Shown: piece after piece, positions 21,051-30,252 of the stretch
Layout of the letters: every line of letters begins with the position of its first letter
Position numbering within the stretch: position 1 is the stretch's first letter
Assembly: GCA_013334745.1 (NCBI GenBank)
Contig: JAAXWY010000028.1
Span: forward strand, 1 to 33,685
Reading direction: 5' to 3'
Origin: Coriobacteriia bacterium
Lineage (GTDB): Bacteria; Actinomycetota; Coriobacteriia; Anaerosomatales; JAAXUF01
DNA: 33,685 nucleotides
Made by a program: the position numbers and the translations under genes
The notes under the pieces: model-generated
The model's database searches: none
Told to the model about the DNA's origin: nothing
What the model saw: the letters and a program-made list of their open reading frames with translations, nothing else

Positions 21051-22139
21051 TTAGAACGAACGCTTCTTCAGGAACGCAGGAATATCGAGCTCCTCTTCCG
21101 GCAGCGGGTCGAACGTCGGAACGCCCAGCGGCGTGCCGGCATCGTCGTCGTCGCCCACGGAGGCGAACTGCATCGTCTCCTGGCGCTTGCGGCCGTTGAA
21201 TCCGGTCGCAATCACCGTGACGCGAATCTGATCCATCATCGAATCATCGATGACAGCACCAAAGATGATATTGGCGTCGGGCGCCGCAGCGGCAGCCACG
21301 ACCTCGGCAGCCTCGTTGACCTCGAACAGACCGAGATCACTACCACCGCAGATGGAGAGCAGCACGCCCTGGGCGCCCTGGATGGATGACTCGAGCAGCG
21401 GGCTTGAGATTGCAGCGCTCGCGGCGTCATGCGCCCGGTTGTCGCCGGCGGCAAGGCCGATGCCCATGAGGGCGGAGCCTGCGTCGGCCATGATCGTGCG
21501 CACGTCGGCGAAGTCGAGGTTGATCAGGCCGGGGACCGTGATGAGGTCCGTGATGCCCTGAGTACCCTGGCGAAGAATGTCATCGGCGATGCGGAAGGCG
21601 TCAAGGATCGACGTCTTCTTCTCGGCAACCTGGAGCAGGCGATCGTTGGGGATGATGATGAGCGTGTCGACGACATCACCGAGACGCTTGATGCCGTCAT
21701 CGGCCTGGAGCGCACGCTTGCGACCCTCAAACGCGAAGGGACGCGTAACGACACCGACCGTGAGAGCCCCAATCTCCTCCTTGGCGATCTGAGCGATCAC
21801 CGGAGCAGCACCGGTTCCCGTGCCACCACCTTCGCCAGCTGTGACGAAGACCATGTCGGCACCCTGAAGCGCCTCCTTGATCTCACCGCGGTTCTCCTCA
21901 GCGGCCTGGAATCCAACGTCGGGATCGGCGCCGGCGCCGAGACCCTTCGTCAGGTTCACCCCGATGTGGACCTTGTAGTCGGCATCGGACATCAGAAGCG
22001 CCTGAGCGTCGGTGTTCACCGCGATGAACTCCACGCCCTTGACTCCCGCCTCAACCATACGGTTGATTGCGTTCGTCCCGCCTCCGCCGATACCCACGAC
22101 TTTGATTACTGCTAGGTAATTTGCGCCCGTCTCGAGCAT
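21051..22139 (-). CDS. ftsZ: cell division GTPase FtsZ
   Basis: 362 residues. It polymerises into the cytokinetic Z-ring. The tubulin signature GGGTGTG lies at 104-110. The synergy loop with catalytic Asp209 and Asp212 (NLDFAD) starts at Asn207. [13 protein letters not shown] opens the nucleotide site. The disordered linker is short, roughly 30 residues and acidic (SVGDDDDAG), and the C-terminal binding peptide is [15 protein letters not shown], expected to contact SepF. ATG 22139 has a strong AGGGGAGGG site six bases upstream. A 175-base gap separates it from ftsQ, with no ftsA. Confidence 0.98.
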   Translation of the reverse strand: MLETGANYLAVIKVVGIGGGGTNAINRMVEAGVKGVEFIAVNTDAQALLMSDADYKVHIGVNLTKGLGAGADPDVGFQAAEENRGEIKEALQGADMVFVTAGEGGGTGTGAAPVIAQIAKEEIGALTVGVVTRPFAFEGRKRALQADDGIKRLGDVVDTLIIIPNDRLLQVAEKKTSILDAFRIADDILRQGTQGITDLITVPGLINLDFADVRTIMADAGSALMGIGLAAGDNRAHDAASAAISSPLLESSIQGAQGVLLSICGGSDLGLFEVNEAAEVVAAAAAPDANIIFGAVIDDSMMDQIRVTVIATGFNGRKRQETMQFASVGDDDDAGTPLGVPTFDPLPEEELDIPAFLKKRSF

Positions 22140-22181
22140 TGCTCGCCCTCCCCTGGGAGACCGGTCAGAGCTACAACTCTT

Positions 22182-22250
22182 AACCTCAGGTTGACCGTTA
22201 CTGTACGGGTGGAACGCTCAATCTTCGCATAAACCTTATACAGAGTGCAA
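22182..22250 (-). promoter_or_regulatory. ftsQ-ftsZ intergenic region: candidate ftsZ promoter and small inverted repeat
   Basis: The 175-base gap is AT-richer than its surroundings. It holds TATAAG (22240-22235), a good -10 with a poor -35, and TTGCAC (22250-22245), whose 18-base-distant partner GAAGAT is weak. A separate inverted repeat AACCT-G-AGGTT occupies 22182-22192, between these and the ribosome site. Some ftsZ-specific transcription is likely; the exact start is not resolved. Confidence 0.4.
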
Positions 22251-22314
22251 TAGGGTTTCTCGGAATTCCTCGATGGGGCGCCAAGACAATGCAGACCTGA
22301 GCACGTTTGCGCTG

Positions 22315-23277
22315 CTAGTTACCTGAATCAAGCCCTCGCCACGTGGGCCTGTTCACAACCCTCACGTTGACATATACAACGTTCTTGTTCTGGTTGAGGA
22401 TTGCTTGAGCAACGGTCGACTTCTTCGCGATGTCCTCGGCGCTGCCGACAAAGACCTGCACACCCCGCGGCAGAATGAGCGCCGTCTTGTCCACCGTCGG
22501 GGCCGAAACGGTGCGGACTTTGGCTCGCAGGTCGGCACCTAACCCGCCAATGACCGCAAGCGCGTTGGCGAGCTCCGGTGAATCGGTGGTGGTGCCCGGC
22601 GTTGGCTTGAGCGCCTCGATGTCGCGAACAACCGGTAGCGTGCCGGAGGCCTCCCCCGAGCTCTTGCCCAGCCACACACCCGAGCCATCGATCAGCCATA
22701 TGCTCGTGCCTCCGGCATCGACAATCGCAGCGGGCGTGCGCTCCGTGATCGATATCTCCAAGGCGTGTGGGAAGCGTGCCATCACCCGCGCATCAGCAAT
22801 CCACGGGTCCGCGAGGAGCCGCTTGACGATGGCCTTGCGCGGAAGTCGCGTGAGCGTCGCACCCGCAGGGACCGCAGCCTCTGCCAGCACCTGCGCCGAC
22901 GTCAGTCGTTTGACTCCCGAGACCGTCACGGAGTCCACCGAGAAGAACGGCGCACGCCACAATGCAACGAGTCCGGCAAGAATGGCTACGGCCGCGACCA
23001 CGAGCGCGGCACCGATGAACCACCGGCGTCGGGCGGCGATGCGCAGTCGGATCTCACGCTCATCCCGCTTGGCGTGGGCGAGCCGCGCACCGGGGCCTTT
23101 GGCCTTGCGCTTGGGGGTCCTGTCGGACTTCGGCCCCGTGCGCCTGCGCTCCGACTCAACCTCCGGCTTGTCCTTCTTGTAGCGCACCCGGACCGTTTCT
23201 GTGGCACCGATGACGACTCGCTTACGACCCGTCGAACGACCCGAGGAACCGGACTTCCGGTGTGAGTTCGATGCCAT
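22315..23277 (-). CDS. ftsQ: cell division protein FtsQ (DivIB)
   Basis: 320 residues, bitopic membrane protein of the divisome FtsQ-FtsL-FtsB complex. A long, basic cytoplasmic N-terminus (about 1-85) precedes one membrane helix (about 87-108, WFIGAALVVAAVAILAGLV). The POTRA domain follows (FFSVDSVTVSGVKRLTSAQVLAEA) and then the FtsQ domain (ADARVMARFPHALEISITERTPAAIV). ATG 23277 has AAGGAGG close upstream and overlaps the murB 3' end by 56 bases. No better downstream start is seen. The gene ends 175 bases before ftsZ. Confidence 0.93.
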   Translation of the reverse strand: MASNSHRKSGSSGRSTGRKRVVIGATETVRVRYKKDKPEVESERRRTGPKSDRTPKRKAKGPGARLAHAKRDEREIRLRIAARRRWFIGAALVVAAVAILAGLVALWRAPFFSVDSVTVSGVKRLTSAQVLAEAAVPAGATLTRLPRKAIVKRLLADPWIADARVMARFPHALEISITERTPAAIVDAGGTSIWLIDGSGVWLGKSSGEASGTLPVVRDIEALKPTPGTTTDSPELANALAVIGGLGADLRAKVRTVSAPTVDKTALILPRGVQVFVGSAEDIAKKSTVAQAILNQNKNVVYVNVRVVNRPTWRGLDSGN

Positions 23278-24139
23278 ACGCCTCCTTCACGGTGTCGCGA
23301 ATGAGACGGACCAGCGCAACGACGTCGGCGGCTGTCGCACCGCCGGCGTTGACGATGAAGTTCGCATGCACGTCCGAGACCAGCGCACCGCCGATCCGCG
23401 CGCCCTTCAGTCCGGCGGCCTCGATGAGACGCCCGGCCGAGTCGCCTTCCGGGTTCACGAACACGCTGCCCGCGCTCGGCATCGACAGAGGCTGGCTGCG
23501 CTTCCTGCGGCGCAAGCTCGCCTCCATTGTGCGTCGGATATGATCGACGTCGCCTTGGGCGACGCGCAGCGCCGCCTCGACGATGATGCCGCGACCCATC
23601 AGGCCGCTTGTCCGATAGCCCCACGCTATCTCGGGGCCGCGAACGCCAAGCAATCCCTGCCCGGGCACGAACAGCGTGACGGATTCGACGATCTCGCCGA
23701 TCCACTGTTCCCGGCTACCAGCGTTCATGGCGAGCGCCCCGCCGAGAGTCCCGGGGATGCCGACCGCGAACTCGAGTCCGGTGCAGCCCTCGGAGAAGGC
23801 GTCGCGGACGATGGCAGCCAGAATCACTCCTGCCCCCGCTCGGAGCCTCTCGCCTTCGAGCGCGTGGCGCTTGAAGTCGCGACCAAGGGTGATGACGGCT
23901 CCAGCGTATCCTGTATCGGAAGCGAGGACGTTGCTGCCCTTGCCGAGAACGCGCCAGTCGACGCCCTCCTCGGCGAGCACGTCGGTGGCAAGCGTGATGT
24001 CGGCCACGGTCGCGCACTCGACGAAGAGGGCTGCCGGGCCGCCGATTCGATAGGTGGTGTGGCGCGCCATCGCCTCATCCCGTCTCACCGACCCGGCGAG
24101 ACCGGCCTTGAGCCGATCGTATGCGTGGTCTAGTGACAC
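23222..24139 (-). CDS. murB: UDP-N-acetylenolpyruvoylglucosamine reductase
   Basis: 305 residues, FAD-dependent enzyme that reduces the enolpyruvyl group to give UDP-MurNAc. The FAD-binding part has HTTYRIGGPA near 27-36 and GKGSNVLASD near 66-75. Catalytic Ser lies in PSAGSVFVNP and Glu in the C-terminal TPEVRFLG. The form without the extra tyrosine loop is the type II (Bacillus-like) enzyme. The start is GTG 24139, overlapping the murC end by ten bases, and the 3' end overlaps ftsQ by 56 bases. Confidence 0.96.
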   Translation of the reverse strand: MSLDHAYDRLKAGLAGSVRRDEAMARHTTYRIGGPAALFVECATVADITLATDVLAEEGVDWRVLGKGSNVLASDTGYAGAVITLGRDFKRHALEGERLRAGAGVILAAIVRDAFSEGCTGLEFAVGIPGTLGGALAMNAGSREQWIGEIVESVTLFVPGQGLLGVRGPEIAWGYRTSGLMGRGIIVEAALRVAQGDVDHIRRTMEASLRRRKRSQPLSMPSAGSVFVNPEGDSAGRLIEAAGLKGARIGGALVSDVHANFIVNAGGATAADVVALVRLIRDTVKEAYGIELTPEVRFLGSFDGS

Positions 24140-25530
24140 GGCGCGACATCCCGGGCGGCGCGGGGCCTGAGGGCCTCGGCTAGTTCGGGCCCGATGGTCG
24201 TGACGTCACCCGCCCCCATCGTGAGTACCAGATCACCCGAGCGCACGGTCGATGCAAGATACGGGACCACATCGGCGCGATGCGGAAGGTACGCGACCTG
24301 CGTACGGGGATGCTCTCGGAGCAGCGCATCGAGGACGGTCTTACCCGACACGCCGGGAATGGGCGCTTCGCCGGCACTGTAGACGTCCATGAGCACGGCG
24401 CGATCGGACGGTCCAAAGGCGTTTGCGAAATCAGCTGCAAGCGCTTGCGTGCGCGAGTAGCGGTGCGGCTGGAACAGAACCAGTACGCGCTCAAAGCCAA
24501 GGGGGCGCGAAGCCGTGAGCGTCGCCAGAACCTCGGTGGGATGGTGCGCGTAGTCATCAACGATGGTGACCCCGCCCACCTCTGCGATCAGATCGAAGCG
24601 GCGCCGGACCCCCGTGAACTCGGCGAGGGCAGCGCCGGCCTGCGCGAGATCGAGGCCGAGAACCCAAGCTGTCGCAAGCGATGCGGCCGCATTGGCGACC
24701 ATGTGCTCGCCGGGAACTCGAGTCAGCGACTCCACCTTCATTCCGCCCGGTACCTCGACGGAGAAGCGGGTACCGACTCCGTCTCGAGCGAGGGATGCGC
24801 ACCGAACGTCGCAGTGGTCCCCGAACCCGTAGGTGACGACGCGGCGATCCGAGGAACTCGCGAGCTCGACCAGGCGAGCGTCGTCCCCACAGATGACGAG
24901 AACCCCGTCCTCGGCGACTCGGGCCATGAACTCGCAGAACACGTCCTCGATGGCTTCCAGCGTGCCGTAGTGGTCGAGGTGGTCGGCCTCGACGTTGGTG
25001 ATGATCGCGATCTTCGGATCGAGGTGCACAAACGACCCGTCGCTCTCATCGGCCTCGACGACGTAGTGCGCACCCGAGCCGTTGACGGCGTTGGTGTCGA
25101 AGCCATCGACCTCTCCACCGATGAGAAACGTCGGCGCCAGCCCCATACGGGACAGCATCGTGGCGACCATGGAGCTGGTGGAGGTCTTGCCGTGCGTCCC
25201 TGCCACGGCGATGGTGTCTCGCTCCCCCGCCAGGTGTGCGAGCATCTTGGCGCGTGGCCAGACCTCGGTACCGCGTCGGCGTGCCTCTGCAAGCTCCGGA
25301 TTGGACTCCGGGATCGCGGAGGACACCACGACCACCTGCGGGTCACCGAGGTTCTCGGCTGCATGCCCGATGGCGATGGGCACCCCCGCTTCCTCAAGCG
25401 CGCGCGAGTAGCGAGACCGCTTGAGGTCGCTTCCCGTAACGCGGATACCGCGCTCGGCAAGGACCAGGGCGATGCCGCTCATGCCGGCACCGCCGGCACC
25501 TATGAAGTGCGCATAGACCTGCTCAGACAA
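24130..25530 (-). CDS. murC: UDP-N-acetylmuramate--L-alanine ligase
   Basis: 466 residues. It adds L-alanine to UDP-MurNAc. The N-terminal domain begins VYAHFIGAGGAGMSGIA, the MurC-type UDP loop. The ATP loop GTHGKTS is at 111-117 and EADESDGSF follows in the central domain. The C-terminal domain has DDYAHHPTE and FQPHRYSRT. The start is TTG 25530, with GGAGG six bases upstream; a much longer frame to 26103 lies in murG. It overlaps murG by eight bases and murB by ten. Confidence 0.96.
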   Translation of the reverse strand: MSEQVYAHFIGAGGAGMSGIALVLAERGIRVTGSDLKRSRYSRALEEAGVPIAIGHAAENLGDPQVVVVSSAIPESNPELAEARRRGTEVWPRAKMLAHLAGERDTIAVAGTHGKTSTSSMVATMLSRMGLAPTFLIGGEVDGFDTNAVNGSGAHYVVEADESDGSFVHLDPKIAIITNVEADHLDHYGTLEAIEDVFCEFMARVAEDGVLVICGDDARLVELASSSDRRVVTYGFGDHCDVRCASLARDGVGTRFSVEVPGGMKVESLTRVPGEHMVANAAASLATAWVLGLDLAQAGAALAEFTGVRRRFDLIAEVGGVTIVDDYAHHPTEVLATLTASRPLGFERVLVLFQPHRYSRTQALAADFANAFGPSDRAVLMDVYSAGEAPIPGVSGKTVLDALLREHPRTQVAYLPHRADVVPYLASTVRSGDLVLTMGAGDVTTIGPELAEALRPRAARDVAPCH

Positions 25531-26668
25531 CGGAATCCTCCGTGGATCGATCGGTGATCGGGTGTGCGCCACCCGCAGCGACCTCTCGTGCCAGTGCAAC
25601 GACGCGAGCTGCTGCGTCAGGCCTGCCGAGCGCCCGCGACGCGTCGGACATGGTAGCACGCCGATCCGCGTCGGAAAGCAGCCCGAGCACGACGTCACCG
25701 AAGCGTTCCTCGCCCAACTGCGCATCCGATACGATCTCGGCGGCGCCGTTCGCGACCATGGCCGCAGCGTTCTTGGTCTGGTGGTCGTCGGTGGCGTGCG
25801 GGTACGGTACGAGAACAGCGGGCAGCCCGAGCGCCGTGATCTCGGCGATGGACGTTGCGCCGGCCCGCGCGACGACCAGATCGCTCGCCGCCAGCAGCGA
25901 GCCCATGTCGTCAACGTAGTCGAGCACCTGCCACCGCCCAGCACCGTCGCCGCCCGCAGCCGCGAGTGCAGCACGAACGTCATCGACCTCGAGACGCCCT
26001 GCCACGTGAACGACATGCAGCCCGGGTACAGCGAGCAGCTTCTCTCGAAGCCCAATGAGCTCGCTGTTGAGATGACGCGCACCGCGGCTACCGCCGAACA
26101 CAAGCAGTACGAGCGCGTCAGCAGGAAGTCCGTGCGCGGCCCTGCCCTGCGCCCGCTCTGCGGTCAGGACCTCGTCGCGAACGGGATTGCCCGTCAGGAC
26201 GACGCGCTGGGGATGGGCGAAGGCTGCGGCGGACTCCTGGTACGTGACCGCAACACCGCGCGCCCAGCGAGAGATCGCCTTGTTGGCCATCCCGGGGACG
26301 GAGTTCTGTTCGTGCAGCACGATAGGAACTCGGCGCAGCGCGGCGGCAAAGCCGACGGGTATCGACACGTAGCCACCGAAGCCGATCACAACGTCAGGCC
26401 GCTGCCTGCCCATCCAGCGCCATGCCGTGACGGTGGATGCAGCGATACGGGCCGACGACGTCAGAAGCGTCCACGGGCGCGCGCGGTCGAAACCGCTCGC
26501 CGCAAGCCCGCGGAATGCGACGCCCGCCTCGGGGACGAGACGGGCCTCCAGCCCACCGGGTGTGCCGACGAAGACGACGTCGTCATGCTCGGCGGCGAGC
26601 CGGCCCGCCACGCTGAGCGCGGGGTAGACGTGCCCCGCTGTTCCGCCGCCGCTCATCCACACTCGCAC
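25523..26668 (-). CDS. murG: UDP-N-acetylglucosamine transferase MurG
   Basis: 381 residues. Peripheral membrane glycosyltransferase that converts lipid I to lipid II. The N-terminal lipid-binding loop is SGGGTAGH at 6-13, followed by GFGGYVSIP and HEQNSVPG. The C-terminal donor site includes FGGSRGARHLN, ARAGATSIAEI and PYPHATDDHQTKNA. I choose GTG 26668, with GGAG seven bases upstream and MRVWMSGGGT matching the Bacillus start. GTG 26674 is a near alternative. The 5' end overlaps the ftsW coding frame by 86 bases, the longest overlap in the window. Confidence 0.95.
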   Translation of the reverse strand: MRVWMSGGGTAGHVYPALSVAGRLAAEHDDVVFVGTPGGLEARLVPEAGVAFRGLAASGFDRARPWTLLTSSARIAASTVTAWRWMGRQRPDVVIGFGGYVSIPVGFAAALRRVPIVLHEQNSVPGMANKAISRWARGVAVTYQESAAAFAHPQRVVLTGNPVRDEVLTAERAQGRAAHGLPADALVLLVFGGSRGARHLNSELIGLREKLLAVPGLHVVHVAGRLEVDDVRAALAAAGGDGAGRWQVLDYVDDMGSLLAASDLVVARAGATSIAEITALGLPAVLVPYPHATDDHQTKNAAAMVANGAAEIVSDAQLGEERFGDVVLGLLSDADRRATMSDASRALGRPDAAARVVALAREVAAGGAHPITDRSTEDSVV

Positions 26669-27821
26669 GGTCACGCTCCTCGCGTCTCGGCGCGCTGCGC
26701 ACCGCTCGGGGTGCATGCGCTCCGTATCTCGATACTGACAGAATCAGCCCCACAGAGAGCATTGTCACAAACATCGACGATCCGCCGTAGCTGACGAACG
26801 GCAACGGCTTGCCGGTAACCGGGAACACCGCGGTGACCGCGGCCATGTTCAAGACCGCCTGGAAGGCGAGCATGCCCGTCAGCGCACCGGCGACAAGCCG
26901 ACCGAACGGATCGCGCGCGCCCATCGCAATGCGGATGCCGGCGTACAGCAAGATGATGAACCCGGTCACGATCAGGAGCGTACCGAGCAGACCGACCTCC
27001 TCGCCGATGATCGCGAAGATGAAGTCCGTATGCGCCTCAGGCAGGTAGAAGAACTTCTGCCGAGACAGGCCGAGTCCAACACCCTTGAGTCCACCCGTTC
27101 CGAACGCAAGCAGTGCCTGGATGGTCTGGTAGCCCTTGTCGGAGGGATCGAGCCATGGGTTCAGCGACGTCAGGACACGTTGGATTCGGTAGCTTTCAAG
27201 CATGATCGCCGCGACACCGAATGCGCCCAGCGCCGCCACCGCGCCGGCGATCCAACGCATCGGGATCCCACTGAGGAACAGCACCACCCCCACGCCGACC
27301 GCCAGCAGTATCGCGGTACCGAGGTCGGGCTGGCCGACGATAAGCGCAGCGGGGATCCCCACGTAGATCAGGATCTGCAACATGTAGTCGCGAGTCTCAA
27401 GCCGACCGCGCTGCCACTCAATCGCGAGTGCAGCCGCCACAAGCACGCACGCGATCTTCGCGAACTCGGACGGCTGCAGGTTCACGAAGCCAAGCGGGAT
27501 CCAGCGACGCGCGCCACCGCGAACGACTCCCAGGCCGTACGTCACGATCAACAGCGCAACCGCTCCGTACCAGAGCCGCTTTCCGAACACCCCTTGGAAG
27601 CGGCGGTAATCATAACGAGACGCGACGTAGGCCAGCCCCATGCCCACAAGAACGAAAGCGACTTGGCGGATGAAGTAGTGCGTCGCCGAGCCTTCCTTCA
27701 CCAGCGCCGATATCGAGGACGCAGAGTAGACCATCGTCAGGCCGAATGCGGTGAGAAAGAGGGCGGCCGCCAACAGTAGATAGCGCGGGACCGGGCCCCC
27801 TGCATACTCAGTGCGGCTCAT
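26583..27821 (-). CDS. ftsW: lipid II polymerase FtsW (SEDS family)
   Basis: 412 residues with about ten membrane helices. SEDS glycosyltransferase that works with FtsI at the septum. Typical motifs are RWIPLGFVNLQPSEFAK, the long extracellular loop with PEAHTDFIFAIIGEE containing the catalytic-region Asp, and GKPLPFVSYGGSSM. It starts at ATG 27821 within the murD stop (ATGA). After the last helix (ILSVSRYGA) a very basic tail of roughly 45 residues continues to 26583, inside murG. The tail resembles out-of-frame coding sequence more than a conserved domain. FtsW rather than RodA is assigned because of the dcw context. Confidence 0.94.
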   Translation of the reverse strand: MSRTEYAGGPVPRYLLLAAALFLTAFGLTMVYSASSISALVKEGSATHYFIRQVAFVLVGMGLAYVASRYDYRRFQGVFGKRLWYGAVALLIVTYGLGVVRGGARRWIPLGFVNLQPSEFAKIACVLVAAALAIEWQRGRLETRDYMLQILIYVGIPAALIVGQPDLGTAILLAVGVGVVLFLSGIPMRWIAGAVAALGAFGVAAIMLESYRIQRVLTSLNPWLDPSDKGYQTIQALLAFGTGGLKGVGLGLSRQKFFYLPEAHTDFIFAIIGEEVGLLGTLLIVTGFIILLYAGIRIAMGARDPFGRLVAGALTGMLAFQAVLNMAAVTAVFPVTGKPLPFVSYGGSSMFVTMLSVGLILSVSRYGAHAPRAVRSAPRREERDRASVDERRRNSGARLPRAQRGGPARRRA

Positions 27822-29203
27822 CGTGCATCACCGGCGTCTCGCGCGCGCACAAGTACCTTAAACGTGTCGCCTCTGTGCTCGTAAGACCTGAACTCGTCAA
27901 AGGATGCGCACGCTGGCGAGAGCACGACGGCGTCACCCGACGATGCTAGGGCTGCCGCCTTCTCAACCGCATCGGCCAGATTCGCGGCGCACACGAACCG
28001 AACCGTCAGCCCCTCGAACGCCTGCGCGATCTCGTCGCTCGCCTCTCCGAAGGCGACAACCGCCTTTGCACGCTGATCGGACGCCCGCGCGAGACCGCGC
28101 ATGTCGCTGCCCTTGTTGCGCCCGCCGAGCATAAGCACTATCGGCCGCTCGCCGAACGCGGTGAGGGCCTTGAGCACTGCATCGGGATTCGTCGCCTTGC
28201 TGTCGTTGAACCACTCGACGCCATCGATCTCGGCGACGGGCTCGAGACGATGCTCGATGGGCTCGAAGGTCCGAAGCCCCTCTCGGATGCCCTCGATGCC
28301 GGCACCGACGGCGTGCGCGGCTGCAGCTGCAGCCAGGGCATTTGCGACGTTATGCGCGCCGTGGATCAGTAGCTCGTCTTCGAACACCAGGCGAATGGGC
28401 CCAGCAGGAGAGTCGAGTTGCAGCATCCGGTCAGTGACGGTCGCGCCCCCTGCCTCGGTAACGGATCGCCCCACCCGAACGACGTCGATGCCGCGCGCCT
28501 CGACGAGAGTGGCATACCCCGCCGAACCCGGATCATCGACGTCGATGACCGCGATATCGCCCGTACTGAGGTTCTCGAACACACGAGCCTTCGCATCGGC
28601 GTACGCCTCCAGCGACCCGTGGTAGTCCACATGGTCCGGGGTGACGTTGAGCAGAACCGCAACACGCGGGCGGAATGCGGCGATGTTGGAGAGTTGGAAC
28701 GACGAGACCTCGGCGACGAGCACCTCATCGGCACACGCCTGCTCGACGGCCTCGATAGCCACCGTGCCGATGTTGCCCACGGTGCGAGCGGGAATCCCTG
28801 CGCACTTGAGGAGATGGGCGACCAGCGAAGTGGTCGTGGTCTTCCCGTTCGTGCCGGTGATTGCGACCCACGACTGCGACGAACGGCCGAAAGCAAATTC
28901 GATCTCGGACACGAGCCTTTCTGATGCTGCCCGAGCGGCCTTCAGTATCGGCGCGTGCGGGGGAATTCCGGGACTGGCGATCGCCAGATCGTAGTGACCT
29001 TCGATGATGTCCGTGCCCAGAACGACGCTGACCCCGCGTTCGCGCAACTCATCTGCGATGGCGTGCAGTGCCGGGGTGTCCTTCGAGTCCACGGCTGTCA
29101 CGGAGTGCGCCTCGCCTGTCGAGACCATGGAGGCCGCGTAGCGTGCAGACCCGATGCCCGACGACCCGAGACCAACCACCAGGATGTCGTTGGCGGTGAT
29201 CAC
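27818..29203 (-). CDS. murD: UDP-N-acetylmuramoylalanine--D-glutamate ligase
   Basis: 461 residues. It adds D-glutamate to UDP-MurNAc-L-Ala. The N-terminal domain begins VVGLGSSGIGSARYAA. The ATP loop GTNGKTT is at 117-123. EVSSFQL and LNVTPDHVDYHGS lie in the central domain, and NDSKATNPDAV and LSPACASFDEF in the C-terminal domain are MurD-specific. The start is GTG 29203, four bases inside the mraY stop (GTGA). Confidence 0.97.
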   Translation of the reverse strand: MITANDILVVGLGSSGIGSARYAASMVSTGEAHSVTAVDSKDTPALHAIADELRERGVSVVLGTDIIEGHYDLAIASPGIPPHAPILKAARAASERLVSEIEFAFGRSSQSWVAITGTNGKTTTTSLVAHLLKCAGIPARTVGNIGTVAIEAVEQACADEVLVAEVSSFQLSNIAAFRPRVAVLLNVTPDHVDYHGSLEAYADAKARVFENLSTGDIAVIDVDDPGSAGYATLVEARGIDVVRVGRSVTEAGGATVTDRMLQLDSPAGPIRLVFEDELLIHGAHNVANALAAAAAAHAVGAGIEGIREGLRTFEPIEHRLEPVAEIDGVEWFNDSKATNPDAVLKALTAFGERPIVLMLGGRNKGSDMRGLARASDQRAKAVVAFGEASDEIAQAFEGLTVRFVCAANLADAVEKAAALASSGDAVVLSPACASFDEFRSYEHRGDTFKVLVRARDAGDAR

Positions 29204-30252
29204 TTGTGCTTCGCCACAACAGTCCCGATGAAGTACATCGCGAAGCCGGCGCCCGCAAGAATCCCGGTGATGATCCAGAAGCGCACCATGACCTTTGTCT
29301 CGGACCAGCCCTTCATCTCAAAGTGATGGTGCAGCGGTGCCATGCGGAAGATCCGCTTACCCGTCAGCTTGAACGACGCGACCTGCAGCACGACCGAGAG
29401 CGTCTCGGCGACGTAGATGCCACCGATGATGAGCAGGAGGAGTTCCGTCTTGGTGATCACTGCAAGCGCGGCGAGCGCCGCACCCAGACCAAGCGAGCCC
29501 GTGTCACCCATGAAGATGTCGGCGGGGTAGCTGTTGTACCAGAGGAATCCCACGCAGGCGCCGGCGACCGACGCCGCAAAGAGCGCGCTCTGCAAGGTGT
29601 TCTGCCTGAACGCGATAGCCGCAAACACGAGTGTCACGATGGCGACCGTGCCCGCAGCAAGCCCGTCGAGGCCATCGGTCAGGTTCACGGCGTTGCTCAT
29701 GGCGACGATCATCACCGCGACTAGTGCCAGGTACAGCCACGGGATGGTGATCAGGAAGCCGCCGATGGCGAAGGCCGAAGAAAGGCCCCCGAGGTCCACT
29801 TTGTACGTCGTCGCCGGGATGCTGACCCAGGTGGGGAGGTGCGCCCAGTTCACGGCAAGCAGCCCGAAGCCAACCGCTACTGTGCTCTGCCAGAAGAGCT
29901 TGGCGCGCGGCCTCAGGCCCAAGGAACGCTCGTGACTGACCTTGGACCAGTCATCCACGAAGCCGAGAATCCCACATGCGAGCATGGCAAGGAGCGCGAG
30001 TAGCGAAAGCCTCGTCGGATTGCCGAGGAGCAAGAAAGTCGCCGTGACGACAAGCAGGATGAGTACGCCACCCATGGTGGGCGTGCCCTGCTTGACCAGA
30101 TGCCCCTGAGGGCCGTCGGCGCGCACCTGCTGCCCGATGTTGCGCACCCGGAGCAGACGAATCCACAGGGGGAAGAGGATGGCCGCACCAACCATTGAGG
30201 TCACGACCGCAAGAAACACCTGGTAGGTGGGGTACTGTGCGAATCTGATCAT
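29200..30252 (-). CDS. mraY: phospho-MurNAc-pentapeptide transferase MraY
   Basis: 350 residues, about ten membrane helices. It transfers phospho-MurNAc-pentapeptide to undecaprenyl phosphate, giving lipid I. Asp100-Asp101 in VDDWSKV form the first catalytic site; NLTDGLDGLAAG, FMGDTGSLGLG and PLHHHFEMKGW are the other MraY signatures. ATG 30252 overlaps the murE stop by four bases. In most bacteria murF stands between murE and mraY, and here it does not. Confidence 0.97.
   Translation of the reverse strand: MIRFAQYPTYQVFLAVVTSMVGAAILFPLWIRLLRVRNIGQQVRADGPQGHLVKQGTPTMGGVLILLVVTATFLLLGNPTRLSLLALLAMLACGILGFVDDWSKVSHERSLGLRPRAKLFWQSTVAVGFGLLAVNWAHLPTWVSIPATTYKVDLGGLSSAFAIGGFLITIPWLYLALVAVMIVAMSNAVNLTDGLDGLAAGTVAIVTLVFAAIAFRQNTLQSALFAASVAGACVGFLWYNSYPADIFMGDTGSLGLGAALAALAVITKTELLLLIIGGIYVAETLSVVLQVASFKLTGKRIFRMAPLHHHFEMKGWSETKVMVRFWIITGILAGAGFAMYFIGTVVAKHK

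Noticed and set aside
25531-26103. Long N-terminal extension of murC
   Set aside because: The extra 191 residues are murG read out of frame. TTG 25530 has a good ribosome site and gives a normal MurC.
24280-26794. Two long plus-strand frames (24280-25557 and 25562-26794)
   Set aside because: Both mirror murC and murG/ftsW, whose motifs are unambiguous; nothing in the plus-strand products resembles a protein family.
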